From Alternaria dauci (Eukaryota > Ascomycota > Dothideomycetes > Pleosporales > Pleosporaceae): a stretch of 64,000 bases of DNA. Both the position numbers and the translations under genes were made by a program. The stretch is taken from assembly GCF_042100115.1 (NCBI RefSeq), contig NC_091275.1, positions 558,001-622,000 of the forward strand, written 5' to 3'. The notes beneath the pieces are model-generated. The model was given only the letters and a program-made list of their open reading frames with translations, was not told the DNA's origin and did no database searches. Shown in pieces: positions 46,501 to 57,966 of this stretch (position 1 is the stretch's first letter; every line of letters starts with the position of its first letter).

Positions 46501-47045
46501 CGCAGGGACGTGTCCTCGGTGTATTCGATTTTCTCCTCTCTCAAGGCGCCCATATCGACGAGAGGGACAGGACAGAACGTTCGGTTTTTCCAGGGAAGAG
46601 CGTGTTTGCCTTCTTCGCTTCTTACGACAACAATAGCGATGATGTTCTTTTGCAACTCCTCACCAAATACGTCTTCCATTCGTCCAAGCCTGAGAGAAAG
46701 CGGCGAGTCGTACAGGACGGGTCCGATAGTGGCAGTACTCTTCTTCACGAATGCGCAGGATTCGCCATGCCGAATTGCACGAAAGCCCTCCTCCAGAATG
46801 GTGCTCACGTCAATGCACTCGAATGTAAGACCCGGTTTGGCAAACCAGATGGGCGGAGCATATTGTATGAAACTCCTTTAGATCGACTGAAGAGCAGCAG
46901 AGACTTTACTCTGAAGATGATGTTACAGCGTAGGAATTTATCTACCGATCAAGCGAACATACTTCGGGCCCGGTGGAACGAGGTAGAGGAGCATATCAAG
47001 AGCGAACGCGGAAAAAATTGGACATCGGACATGACCCGCGAGTAG
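43599..47045 (+). CDS. Ser/Thr protein kinase with ankyrin repeats
   Basis: Exons 43599-44746 and 44792-47045 (45-bp intron) give 1133 residues. An N-terminal polar region (1-95) leads to a kinase domain (about 98-375). All key residues are present: Gly loop INIGEGGQF, Lys 139 (VAVK), Glu 168, HGDLKPAN with catalytic Asp 248 and Asn 253, DFG with Asp 269, and QPPE at 288-291. HGD instead of HRD is common in receptor-like kinases. A helical region (about 385-600, Sel1-like pieces such as VHARADLYELDP) comes before at least seven ankyrin repeats, seen as ALYIACARGSWKHAELLLDKGADP, TPLHWAVATSSHDATKALLEAGAD-like, TPLMLAILEGDHSLVHALLNCGA-like, TPLLAAAQGRVLGVFDFLLSQGA-like and LLHECAGFAMPNCTKALLQNGA-like units. 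There is no membrane segment. Its head-to-head position with the caspase-pseudokinase gene suggests a shared pathway; that is inference. Confidence 0.88.
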
Positions 47046-48003
47046 TGGCCATGGCGAATTCGGGTTGATTGAGATTCAGCACTATGACGAGACGTGCAGT
47101 TGAGGCTGTTAGGGTTCTCTGATTATCGTAATATTGCTGAGATGTCGTTCGGCGTTTCGCAAATGGTGCGTTGCGTGCTATGATCTTGTCGTGTAAGCTC
47201 TCAGTCATATTGAGATGACGTCATGATCTTGACGCGTCCCAACTGAGCGCAGGATACACCCATCAGCGCGACATGGCATATTTCTCGCGCTTGGGCTCCC
47301 ATATGGGTCTTGTTGTTGATGAAACTGTGGTGCGTGTTGAGATTGCGAGTGTCTCCGATGACGTAATTGCCGCTGTTGTACGGTGGAGCTTGTTGGGGGT
47401 CATTGCCATTATCGCATCACGGCGTTTTGAAGCCTACGTCGTCTGATCGCTGCTCAGAGACGACTAATTTTTTTTCAGTCGATGCATTGGCGCAATAGCA
47501 TCCCGAAGAGGATGGCTGGCGGGGAGCGGTGTGGAAGAGAGTGAGAGGTGCTGTTTGTGGAAGCGAGAAAGGGGACTGCCGAGCAGGGATCATCGATAGC
47601 GAGGGTGTGTGGCAACAACAATATGGTTGTTGCCAGGAAACAACTCAATCATACGCCTTCAGTCCTGTCATCTATGCATTTTCTTTCACATCTCGTGGTT
47701 CGACTTTTCCACTCATAGGATACGACACATGTTTACAAGAGCGTCATAAGCTGGTGCACTGTCGTTGGAGTCGCGGCAGCTTCACAGTCGCGTCTTTGTC
47801 CCTCCATCATTCGCAATCACCCTGTATTGACCATCCCCACTACCCGAATACACACCCATCTGTGCCCCTCTGCATACATGATTCGCATATAATTGTGCAG
47901 GGGCGCATTACTCATCGCTTTCGGAAAAGCCACGTCCACCAATTTTCGATCCAACACCCTCACCTCGTCAACACAATTACGTTCGCAGTCAAACACCAAC
48001 TGA
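47046..48003. other. Intergenic, leader of hypothetical gene
   Basis: A 958-bp space. The plus-strand frame 47529-48047 overlaps the next start in another frame, is His/Ser-rich, lacks motifs and is taken as leader. A C-rich, CT-rich stretch near 47800-47960 fits a transcribed 5' UTR. Confidence 0.45.
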
Positions 48004-49806
48004 ATGGCCGCCAAATACGAGTCTGTAAAGTGCAAATCATGTGCTAGAGTTCTCGCCGTGGTGTCCGCAACGGGACTGACACCGACAACATTGCCTGATA
48101 CGCCACACGCAGGATGCAGCACATGTCAGCAATTTGGCTCCCTCTACGACGCGATACGAGCTGCAGATACTGATTGGGCTGCGCTGGAAAACAAGCGCGA
48201 TTCGATCACCAAGTCTTTCGCGCGAGAGAATCACATGAGAGCCCACATGGAGTTTGACAACTGGTTGATGACTGTTGAGGCGCCCGGATCACCAAGAGAC
48301 GGGCAGGATAAACAAGCTGAAGACAAGGGCCCGAACGACGGAGACAGTACCAACGACAACAAAGAGCAGATGCCCGGAACTAAGCGACGACGATCTCATT
48401 CCCCTACTACCCAGCGATCTGGCGACACATCCAATTCAGCACCGCATGAACAACAAGGCATATCGCTCTCTCTCCGGCCATCGCCCAAACGATCACACAG
48501 TGTAGCAGCATCAACAGGACGCAAAAGACTAAAGTTTTCTGATACGGTTCAATTTCACGATGATTACAGGAGCAGTGAGCAGTTTCATCGGCCGAGCGAA
48601 ACGTACGTGCGGGGGAGGAATGCGCCACCTGAAGGATCCGAGTACATGGATACTAGCGGATCTGGCCTGACCTTTCTTAGGTTCACCGGTATGAGGAAAG
48701 TGGGCGCCAAGTGGGTTGAGCTGAGCGAAGACGAGCTTGCAAAACAGAGCGAAAAAGCAAAATCATGTGCGGAATTGAAAAGTCTCGCGACTGCAGGAAA
48801 CTCAACCACCGAGACGGAAGATGCTGTAGCAGTAGATGAGTTGAGCCAGAATGAGCTCGCTCCCACAGACGCTCGTGCTGCCAGACTCGCGCGCAGAGCC
48901 AAGGGAGCTTCGAGCGCAGAGCCAGCGCAAACTACAAGTCTGAAAAGCAGATGGAGCCGGGATAAGTCACGAAAGGGGAAACAACTACAGCTTGATGGTG
49001 CGCGGGATGATGTTGAAGAGACGGCAAATAGCTCAACCTTCGTCTCGTCAACAACAACCACACATGGCGATCATCATCAATTTGACGGATTTCTAGACCG
49101 AGTGGAGAGCATTAGAGACGATGGTCTGGAGCGAAGAATTGACGCTGTTCCAGAAACAGCAATCACAGCGGCGATGTGCGCCGATCAGGTGCAAGACGCG
49201 ACCAAACCCCATGATGAGCCCCACATGGATACGCAAGTGACCAGTGAGGCAGAAGATCAAGGCAATGCAGCTCAATTAAACACGAGTAGTGTGGAGCCGC
49301 AGCCGGTCGTCTTGTTTGAATACGAATTACCACAAACCGGATCAACGGAAAATATTTCTCGCAAAGCTCAGGATGCACCTGAGGGCGGCACACAGGGACT
49401 GCTGCCTGATTCGCTAGGCTTGCAGCTGACCTCGAACAGCCATGAGGGTTCCAAGACGGCAAGCACAGAAAGCCCAAGTCAGCCTCCAGGCGCTTGTCGC
49501 GATGATGCTTGTGAGGCCCCAATGCAAAAAGGGGATATTCCACGAAACGATACAGGACTGGCTGATCAAACGAAGCTGACACCCTTGAAGGAAGCGCTGG
49601 CGATGGAAGCTGCTATGCGAGAGCCATCCGCGGAACAGGAGCATTCAGTCAAGCATTTGAACACGCTCCCATCACCCGATAACGAGCCCCAGGTGCAGCG
49701 CCATTCCAATGCGGCTACCGCTAGCGTGGCCAAACCGCAAGACCCTGATCGCCCTTCTGCAGCCAGAAGTTCTACAGAAGAGACGCAGATCCTAGCAGTG
49801 GCGTGA
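48004..49806 (+). CDS. Hypothetical 600-residue disordered protein with two CxxC pairs
   Basis: Intronless gene; I do not recognise a named family. The N terminus has two CxxC pairs (Cys 10/13 and Cys 38/41), compatible with one zinc knuckle. Residues about 44-85 form a probable coiled coil (GSLYDAIRAADTDWAALENKRDS). A basic KRRRSHSP stretch near 125 is a likely nuclear signal. The block RKRLKFSDTVQF (about 172-183) contains RLKF, which fits the RVxF docking motif of protein phosphatase 1; together with YVRGRNAPPEGSEYMDTSG it looks like the conserved core. The remaining 370 residues are Ser/Thr/Glu/Gln-rich and low in hydrophobic residues, so probably disordered. Length of the frame and even codon use support a real gene. 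A nuclear regulatory role is possible but not shown. Confidence 0.72.
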   Translation: MAAKYESVKCKSCARVLAVVSATGLTPTTLPDTPHAGCSTCQQFGSLYDAIRAADTDWAALENKRDSITKSFARENHMRAHMEFDNWLMTVEAPGSPRDGQDKQAEDKGPNDGDSTNDNKEQMPGTKRRRSHSPTTQRSGDTSNSAPHEQQGISLSLRPSPKRSHSVAASTGRKRLKFSDTVQFHDDYRSSEQFHRPSETYVRGRNAPPEGSEYMDTSGSGLTFLRFTGMRKVGAKWVELSEDELAKQSEKAKSCAELKSLATAGNSTTETEDAVAVDELSQNELAPTDARAARLARRAKGASSAEPAQTTSLKSRWSRDKSRKGKQLQLDGARDDVEETANSSTFVSSTTTTHGDHHQFDGFLDRVESIRDDGLERRIDAVPETAITAAMCADQVQDATKPHDEPHMDTQVTSEAEDQGNAAQLNTSSVEPQPVVLFEYELPQTGSTENISRKAQDAPEGGTQGLLPDSLGLQLTSNSHEGSKTASTESPSQPPGACRDDACEAPMQKGDIPRNDTGLADQTKLTPLKEALAMEAAMREPSAEQEHSVKHLNTLPSPDNEPQVQRHSNAATASVAKPQDPDRPSAARSSTEETQILAVA

Positions 49807-52800
49807 TCGACGGAGCTGAAGATGCTGTGAGTCAGTGTCACGCCTGAGCATGTGGCTGCGGTTGGAAACGACAGATTTTAGAATCCATGTGGATTAATGA
49901 TTAGGGATACATGAGGTGGCCTTGATGCAGCCGGGTTACTATGTGGGTACCCTTCTGTACAGCTGTTCTAGCGGCAAGCCTACGCCGGACACTTGCCGTT
50001 GCTCCACGTTGCGGCATCGACACCGTGCCGCACCCGCCGTAGCCTCTTACATGATAGTAGTAACAATGATCGATTTGTAACATTGTTCTGTCTATGCGAC
50101 TGTGCTAACGGTATACAGTAGTTGATATGAATGTCTGTGCGTTCTGGTTGCGAAAGTAATGTTGGTACTGCCACACAATCTTTACCATGGAACGAATGAG
50201 GGGAAGTGGTACCATAACTCCCCGTTAGAAGGCAGCATCTTCAATGCAGACTCTGCTGCGCGTCGAATGGAGATTGATTGCGGGGTCAAGCCACGATAGA
50301 GAGGTGGGCCAGCCCTCTGCCATTTCCTTGGGACGACTGCGTCACATTCGTCTCGAACTACGCGTTCAGGAATAAGAAGTATCCAGGGTCGAAATACTAA
50401 ACATGCTTTCAGCTACAATCATCAAAACCAGGCTTTCCTCAAACAGTACACATGCTCCTCAACGGACGGGATACGCTATACCTGAATCGCGGATCGTGGC
50501 GACTACAAATTTCTTCACCGATCAATGCGTAAGCGGAGCGATGCATGCCCAAAGAAGCAGTGTTGATTACGGCGGAAGGGCTCTTCCAGCTTAGTGGGCA
50601 AGTGTGCCTGGATATACAACGTACGATTTTCTAATCTCTTCTTGCTGCCAGATTGCCGATACCCGTGCGGGATGGCCTGAGTCTGAGGTACGGTGTTGAT
50701 CAATGCGTGATGCTTGCGGCGGCCTCTAGCCCCATTTGGTATTACACAGGCAGGGACTACAGTATGTTGAGGCTCGTTGGTATGTATCGGGCTTTGCAAG
50801 ATGTACAGCACGGAAAGAAAGACGGGAAGATTCCATACAAACGGTGTGCGCATTCTATCGCTACCTGGGCATACCTAGGTAGTCACTCTCGACTCATGTG
50901 CACCCTACTGGACTACTGCGCACATAGCACTGAACACGGGATTGAAGCTTGTTTCTTTTCCTGTTCAGTCTGAACGACTCCTACGTCGAGGTGACGTCCA
51001 GCATCTGGCTTGGCGGGATGGCTCAGGGACAGATATAGTCTGAAGCTAGAAGCGTTTGGGCAACGCTTAGGTCTCTCCTTGCGTCAAGAACTAGATCTTC
51101 GCTCCAGAATCGCTATCGCTTCTCATGAGTGTAGGGCTGAGAATCCATTTCCCTTCACCATCTCACCATTACTATCCTTCGTAAAGCCACGAAACAACTA
51201 CCGGCTACCTGTCCGTCGGCGCTAAAGCTTCAGTTGCTCAAACATACCTAGGTAAGAGTCGTTCATGTCCGTCTCAAGACACAGCGCGCGCCCATAGAGT
51301 CAGGTTCACCAACATGGCTGAACGAGTTGACCGAGGTCTGGCAGCGTCCCGAAGTTTTAAAAACGCTGCCCAGGTGCACTCTCGCAGCGCCTCGTGCGCT
51401 CTAAAGACTGACGTAATAGCCACGCAGTCATGGTTACCAATCAAAGATCAAGTGCTATGTTACTACAATGTCGCAGCGGGACGATGAGACATGTGACTGA
51501 GGAAGTACAACGATCTTCCCGGTGACGTCATAGACGCGTCGCTATCTCATGATCAACCCAGAGATAGTGTCGTCGCGTCACACAGGGCCATCCCACGATT
51601 GCGTAAGGACAAAGCACCGCTAGGTAGTTACCAGTGAGCTTACCTCGCGTACACTGAAAGCCGCCGAAGAAGGGACTGCTTTTCCCACAACGGTGGTGAT
51701 TGTCCTTCCCAACGTTCGGTCTTGTGTCATGCATACTCACGCCACGGTTGATTCCGCAGCGACGGCGAAACGTCTCAAGCCCGCGACATTCCGCTCTTCC
51801 ACCCCGGCCCCAAGCACATGTCAGGAAGACGGAAAATTGGGTGACGTATGCACGGGCCTCCGGTTCAATCGTTCCGCCGGATAGATCTATCCAGCTGACT
51901 GGGTTCCAGGGACCCGCCAAGTATTATCCCGCGACCCCAAGATCAGCTTCCCCTCTATCAAATCACCGGTTGGCGATGACATCGCTTACCCATGTCTGAC
52001 TGACACCAACTTTCGCCGTCTTGACTGTGTATTTCTGACGAGTTCGGCGATAACACGTTGCGCATGATAGGATTGACGCCTGAAAACGAACATGTAAGAG
52101 ATATTGGCAGGCGGCTAGATCGGCACCTCCTGCATTTAGCGCGACAACGTGTTTCTCTCAACACCAAGCGAGATGTGGAGGGTTGGCTGGTAACGGCGAG
52201 TTCGGCTATGGTGTCCATCGTATCGGCCTTTGTCACCGCCCACTGTTGCGGCAGTAAGCAAGGGCGACACACAGAGAGCGTCGCCGTAGATGAGCGGCTC
52301 AGCACGCACACTCGCATTGCGCGACTTCAGCCTCTTTTGCCTCTGGCCTCACGTATGCATCTCCCCTTCCTCCAGACTGTGCTCGTGGACACCGAGACAA
52401 CACATGGCTTTCGGCAATGCCTGTATAGGCAGTCGAGATGCCGTCCTTGCTGGTCTCGGGGGTGGATCGGCAGCAAGCATAGTCTGTATTCTGGAGTACG
52501 TGTGAGCCTAAACGTCCTCGATAACATGTTAGCCCGAGCCCAACCACGAGGGCATGCACATTACCAGCCTACCATGCAGCAAACTAACTCGTGCGTTGTG
52601 CCGCACGGCGCATTAGGATGGAGAGTAGCGCTGTAACATAGCGCGTGAGCGTTCTGACCTACTGTTCCGTTGGCTGGGACTAGAGCTCCGCTAGCGAATT
52701 GAAACTTCTGTCACACACTCGAGCGAAGTTTACGCAAGACTCATTCCGGCTGAGACATATCTTGGGACAAGGGTAACAAGGACTATTTCGGCTATCCAGA

Positions 52801-54790
52801 TGTCCATAAACAAACATCTCAGGTTACTTAGAGCAGATCCATACGTCATTCTCAGACCACAATTTCCCACACCTACTTTACGCGGCCTGCGTCTCATCTC
52901 TCAGCACACGGCTAAACCACGGAGCCGCAACGAACGGCGCCCAAAGAGGGAATCCGATGGCCCCTACACCATCAGCTCATCCGCGCACTAGTGAAATGCA
53001 TGAAAACCTGCAGTAGTGTACGCTAGGCGCCGTTAAGCCTCACTAACCTGCAGCAGGAAATCTTCGAGAAGCCCTTGTATCCTATCGCTCGCTTATCCCA
53101 GCATCTAAGGGCTACGCCATCGTGCATACGTGGAAGCGGTGTCTTGCTTGCATGTGCATAAGCACCGCGCTGCAGCTCCCAGATTGCAAGCCTTTGAGGC
53201 AGCCACCATCCGGTCAGGTCAAACATCTATATCCTCTAGCGTAATTCGCGGCGCGTTGCGGTGTAGGAGCAATGCATAATGTCCATACGCTGTAAACGCC
53301 CAATTGGACATGGACAGCACTCGTCGGCCATACTCTACATACGAAGGATTCAGGGTGCATGATTATGATGTCATCAAAGGCAGCTTCCGACTCTTTCGCC
53401 AGCAAACACGTGCATATTTCAAGGTAGGAGAGCAATTGTGCATCATCGAACTACCAAGCATCCTCCACAAAGCGACCGCCAAGACACCGAGCCAGGATAC
53501 CCCAATGGAAATATCCCGACTCGTTACGAGGCACGCACCTCGTTTCTTCCCGTCCCAGGCGTTGCCTCTAGGACTAAACTCTAAACCACGTTTCTCTTTT
53601 CTTTTTGCCAAGCTTCCTTTTTACCAAAAACGTGGCCGAAATGATCAGCGAATTTCCTACACACACCTCGATGATTTACACTGGTCTTGTGACTACAACT
53701 TTTGCATAGCGTGCGCAATCCCGCTTGCATGTATGGTGATTGTGATATAATGATCTTCGTAACGCCGAAGCACCGCCACATTGCACCCGGGGGAAAAGTC
53801 CCCGAGTAACGAACCGCCTGCTGCGTCCCAGGGTGTCTCAGACACTCCTGTTTCCAAGGTATACCACGCAATATCGGGCCTGCATCATGTATCGCTAATC
53901 CCAGCTCACGGATTGGGCCGTGATTGCAAGGCAATATACGCAGGGCACTCAAATGTTGTCTCGCGCGGCACTATGGATACTTCCATCCGGTCGCGAACCG
54001 GATCCGCACTGGCGGCGAAGATGGAAAAGTGGGGGTTCCAGCTGGTTTGCCCGTTGGTCAAACGCCGACCGGTGCATGTTGCACTTGCTAGCGACGCAAA
54101 AGTCGCCCTTCCAGAAGGAACAGTCAGACCTAGTTTGCAAGTAGAGTATCTAGAACGCCTTGGTTTTTCAAGTGGATATGGGGTAGGTCAGAAGCCGATC
54201 GGATAAGACGGCATCAAGCCGTAGCGGTCAAGGAGTCCATGTTTGAAGTCATGTTGTCATGTTGTCATGTTGTGACGATGCAGCGTGCGTGGGCTGAGAA
54301 AATTAGCAGGTCACGTATGCACATTCGTAAGTTGGCAGAAAAAAAATTGTTCTGTAAAGCGCGATAAGCTTCTATTTGATTTCTATGTTTATTTGTTATC
54401 TATGCCGCATGCAGGCTAATACTGCAGCCCTAATCTTTCCAGCTAATCTGATCCTTCTACAATACTCTCTCTTCCACAATCTGAAGCTGCAGCCCGTGCG
54501 GTCGCATTGCAGCAGACCGTCCGACCATCGGCGTTTGCGCTCGATGAGACCTTGCATCTTGTGTCGGATTCGGGATTGACAGTTCGTGTTGCTCTAGTTT
54601 TCCGATAGTTCCCGCACTATGGACAAGGGCCGGGCGCACGCTAGTAGTGGCTTGTACGGGACCTCTGAATCCTAGACTAAGCTGTCGGTAGTACCTAGAC
54701 TCATCATGGCTGAGGCTGACAGCAGCCTAGCGGCGGGCTTGCTAAGGGGCAAAAGTTTGTGTGGCTGTTGAACCCTCCAAGTGGAGTGCC
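49807..54790. other. Gene-poor 5-kb region
   Basis: About 5 kb without a convincing gene. The longest frames (52058-52636 and 53304-53750 plus; 53581-53952 minus) have no motif, no splice partners and biased composition. No reverse transcriptase, transposase or terminal repeat is seen, and the base composition is not the AT-rich pattern expected from heavy repeat-induced mutation. It holds two copies of ATACCTAGGTA (50871-50881, 51244-51254) and a short 8-bp tandem repeat near 54249. Confidence 0.45.
54249..54272 (+). repeat. 8-bp tandem repeat, three copies
   Basis: Three perfect copies of TCATGTTG in an intergenic region. Short microsatellite-like tract, with no sign of function. Confidence 0.8.
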
Positions 54791-57112
54791 TCATGGTACC
54801 AGACCCTCTGATTCTTCTCCTTGCCACTGCTCAAACAGCTGGCGCACGCGGTAGTCCGTGGCCCAACCAACATCGGACTCGATATCTCTTAGAAGATGTA
54901 AAACGACTTGGCGTTCTCGTGCATCACTGAGGCACTGGCCAGCAGTAAACAGGGGTTGTACCGAGTGAATCCGGACCGCTTCGTCTGACCGAGCAAGCGA
55001 AATGCCAACAATTTCGCGACTGTGCTTCTGGCAGGTGACCAGAACCGATTGGTAAGAGTTCATCCGGGCGACGACAGTGCTGCGCCCCTGCGTGGACTCG
55101 TGTGGCTTATTCATGAACAAGAGAATTTGTGACATGTGGTATGTCTGCATGGTCGAGGCACACATGGGTATCGAGTACCAGACCTCGGTGAACATGGACG
55201 CGTTATCGTTGTTGGACATCGGCCCGGATGCTTGCGATGGTACCCTGGCCGAAGGTTTGAATGTGACCGGGAGGCCATCGTGCCAAACCTGGAACTGCTT
55301 TCGTAGACTAAACCAGTAGTCCAGCAGAGTTCGCTGAGGGACGCCTGCCCATGTCATGCCCGCCTCATTGGAAACTTCATCTCCTGCAGCCATGAAGTTG
55401 ACTAGCTTGGCCATGAGCCAGACAAGGGCATTGCAAATGAGGTCTTCCCTCATCACAATGTCGCTGTCTTCCTGGAAACCACATACTGTCGTGTTGCTGG
55501 GCAAGATGAAGCCTTGATCGTCGATCTTGAGGCCAGCCTCTCTCCACAATGAGAGGTCCTCGGTATCCAGTCGTGTGTTGGTCTTGTTGATGAAGGCTGC
55601 GAGCATATCTTGTCTAGCGATGTTCCAGAAGGTTGCTCGCCGAGCCTTGGAGGTAAAGTTGAAGCTTGCGGATGGTACCGAAGATGTGGGTGTTGGTAGT
55701 TGTAGCGGCATCACATGCTCTTGTGAAAGCACGAGCAAAGACTTGGCACCATTCAGATGCTTTGCCCAGTCTGTGACGGAAGTGTCCAGGAACTCGTAAA
55801 CACAAAGAATGGCGGATGCTGCTAGCAGTTCGTCGGTGTTGGATGAGAACGAGGTGTTGCTTGACGTCCGTCGTCGCTTGGGTGCTGGTCCATCGTAGGC
55901 CGAGTGGGGGTTTCTTAGCTCGCATTCTGACTCGTCGGGAGAGGAGGCAACATCCATCTTGAGAGCATGAAGCAGCAGTGATACAGCTGTGTCGTAATAT
56001 ACTGCTGCTTTGTGCTTCCAATCAACCATTGATGCTTCGGGGTACTGTTCCATGCGCGCTTGACGCGTTACGCTGCCTCCCATGACGGGCTTGCGGCCTT
56101 GAACACGTGCAAGAGACTTTGCTGCGCAAGCAACAGCTGCGTACTTGAGTAGTGGGTTCTCGCGCGCCTGCACAGGAACATAAGACGCAAAGTAAGTGCC
56201 GAGGTCGTACAGATCCATCCAGTAACCAGGACCTTCTGAAAACCATCGGAGCAGGAAGGCGATCTCGTGATCGTCTTGAACAATGGAGATGCCGCTGTCC
56301 GAGCGAGGTGGTGAGCGTCTTGAACTTGCTATTGACACAGAGCGGTGCATGTGCACGTGGTCGCCGGAGTCGTATGGTGAGTTGAGACGGGGATCTATTG
56401 GCGGTGAGGCTGACGAGGAAGTAAAGTCCATCACGGGATGTATGCGTCGGTTGCATAATGAAAGAGGTGGCGAAAGAGGCGTCCCTACGACCGAGGCTGG
56501 TGGCGACTGCATCAGTGGTGGTAGCGCCTCGAGATCAGGTGTGTAGCAGAAAGAAACGCTTGTCGGAGCCAGATCTGGCACCATGCTCGCTGGAGTGCTG
56601 GTGACTGACGGGAAGTTGCTGTGAGTACGCCATGAAGGCAAAGAGCGAGTTTCGAATGGTCCTGGCGACTCCATCGAGGCTGTCGACATGTTGTCAAAGT
56701 CGGGTGTACCAGGATCCAGATATGGGTTGGTGGTGTTAATGAAGGTTACTGCAAAGCATTAGCCGAGCTGCATGGGTGACGTGCGAACCTCTGACGGTCT
56801 TACCATGCTTGGGAATGTCCATCCAGATGGCATCATCGTCGAAGGTGTTCTTGTACGCATAGAAGCCTTTGAGGGAGTTCTCGTCTCCCGAGTCCTCTCC
56901 GTTCATGGAGGCATTGTGCTGGTGGCGAAAGACGATACCTGAGCTGGGAATGCATTCTCTTGAGGCTTTGGTGCACTGCCCACACACAGGTTTCTTTTCA
57001 TCACACTTCAGCTTCCGCTGACGGCAAGTGAGACTATGGGGCAAGGTCAGTAGGAGGCGACGACGAAGAGGCAAAGGCACAACACCACGTACCATCCGGT
57101 TCGTGATCGCAT
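54791..57112 (-). CDS. Zn2Cys6 transcription factor
   Basis: Nuclear Gal4-type regulator. Exons in gene order: 57112-57093, 57033-56804 and 56748-54791 (introns 59 and 55 bp); 735 residues. Exon 1 encodes MRSRTG plus two bases; splicing completes the zinc cluster with Cys 7, 10, 17, 24, 27 and 34 and LTCRQRKLKC, so the cluster sits at the extreme N terminus. A following FDDDAIWMDIPKH segment and a Ser/Pro-rich stretch (about 85-230) lead into a regulatory domain beginning HEIAFLLRWFSEGPGYWMDLYD, with NPLLKYAAVACAAKSLARV and AASAILCVYEFLD, of the fungal-specific factor domain 2 type (Fungal_trans_2-like). The family includes regulators of metabolism and of secondary metabolite clusters, but no cluster genes lie next to it. 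It is flanked on the 3' side by the 5-kb gene-poor region. Confidence 0.88.
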
Positions 57113-57966
57113 TGCAAGTGGTTCTATCGTGTGGGTCTTGTTGCGAAAAATAAAAAGCTTAAGATCTCATAGCCTCGTGCCGAGGGATGTGGGTAAGAAA
57201 AAGCATCCACATGAGTCGGAGAGAGCTGGCCTATATCTATACCAGTATGTCGAGGGCGATAAAGCGTTTGATACTCGATGGTTAGATGCGGGGTCTAGCA
57301 TGGGTTCGCGCCAGTTGCGGATCCACCGTCACCATGAGCAAGGTTACGAAAATTGACGAAAGGATTGCTCCTGGGCTAGTGCACAAATCTGAATCGCGTC
57401 CGTGTTGCTCAAATTAGCTGGTGTGTGAGAAGCCAGACTTCAGTGTAAGGAACTAAACATTGGGCCCGCCGCGCCCACGCCAGGTCGCGTCAAGCGCCGC
57501 AGTCAGCCGAGCCAGCGCCGAGTTGCACTGCAGACACTACTTGTAGAACGCTGCAAGCATGGCTGGGGGAAGACTAGCCGGATTATGGACGCTAACTTGC
57601 CACTGAATTTAAACTTTTCTCCTGGTCGCTGCGCGTTCGGCTAGGGATGCACGTCGGCCCTACTACCTGGCCTACCTACGCATTAGGAGCGCTTTTCCCT
57701 GTCTCCACGACCGGAACTTCACTTCCTGCCTTGCTGCCAAGTTTCACAATAACCTATGAGAGACATCGGACCGTCCTCCACGCCCTCAGCGAGCATGGAC
57801 GATAACGCGCTCGAAGCGTTAACAGCGGCAGCGCAACGAACGTCCATCATCATCGCATTTCCCAATCTTCGATGAGCATGCAAGCATCGGAACATGATGC
57901 GGCGCCCCCTTCACCGCCGTCCTCCCGCGCCCCCGTGCCCGCTTACGGCCATGGCAAGGCCTGTCA
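57113..57966. other. Intergenic between Zn2Cys6 gene and POB3 3' end
   Basis: An 854-bp space with the regulator promoter and the POB3 3' UTR. No motif-bearing frame is present. Confidence 0.45.

Noticed and set aside
47529..48047. 172-codon frame before the 600-residue hypothetical
   Set aside because: Overlaps the next gene in another frame and is His/Ser-rich; better explained as a leader region.
52058..52636. 192-codon frame as a degenerate transposon gene
   Set aside because: No transposase, integrase or reverse-transcriptase motif and no flanking repeats.
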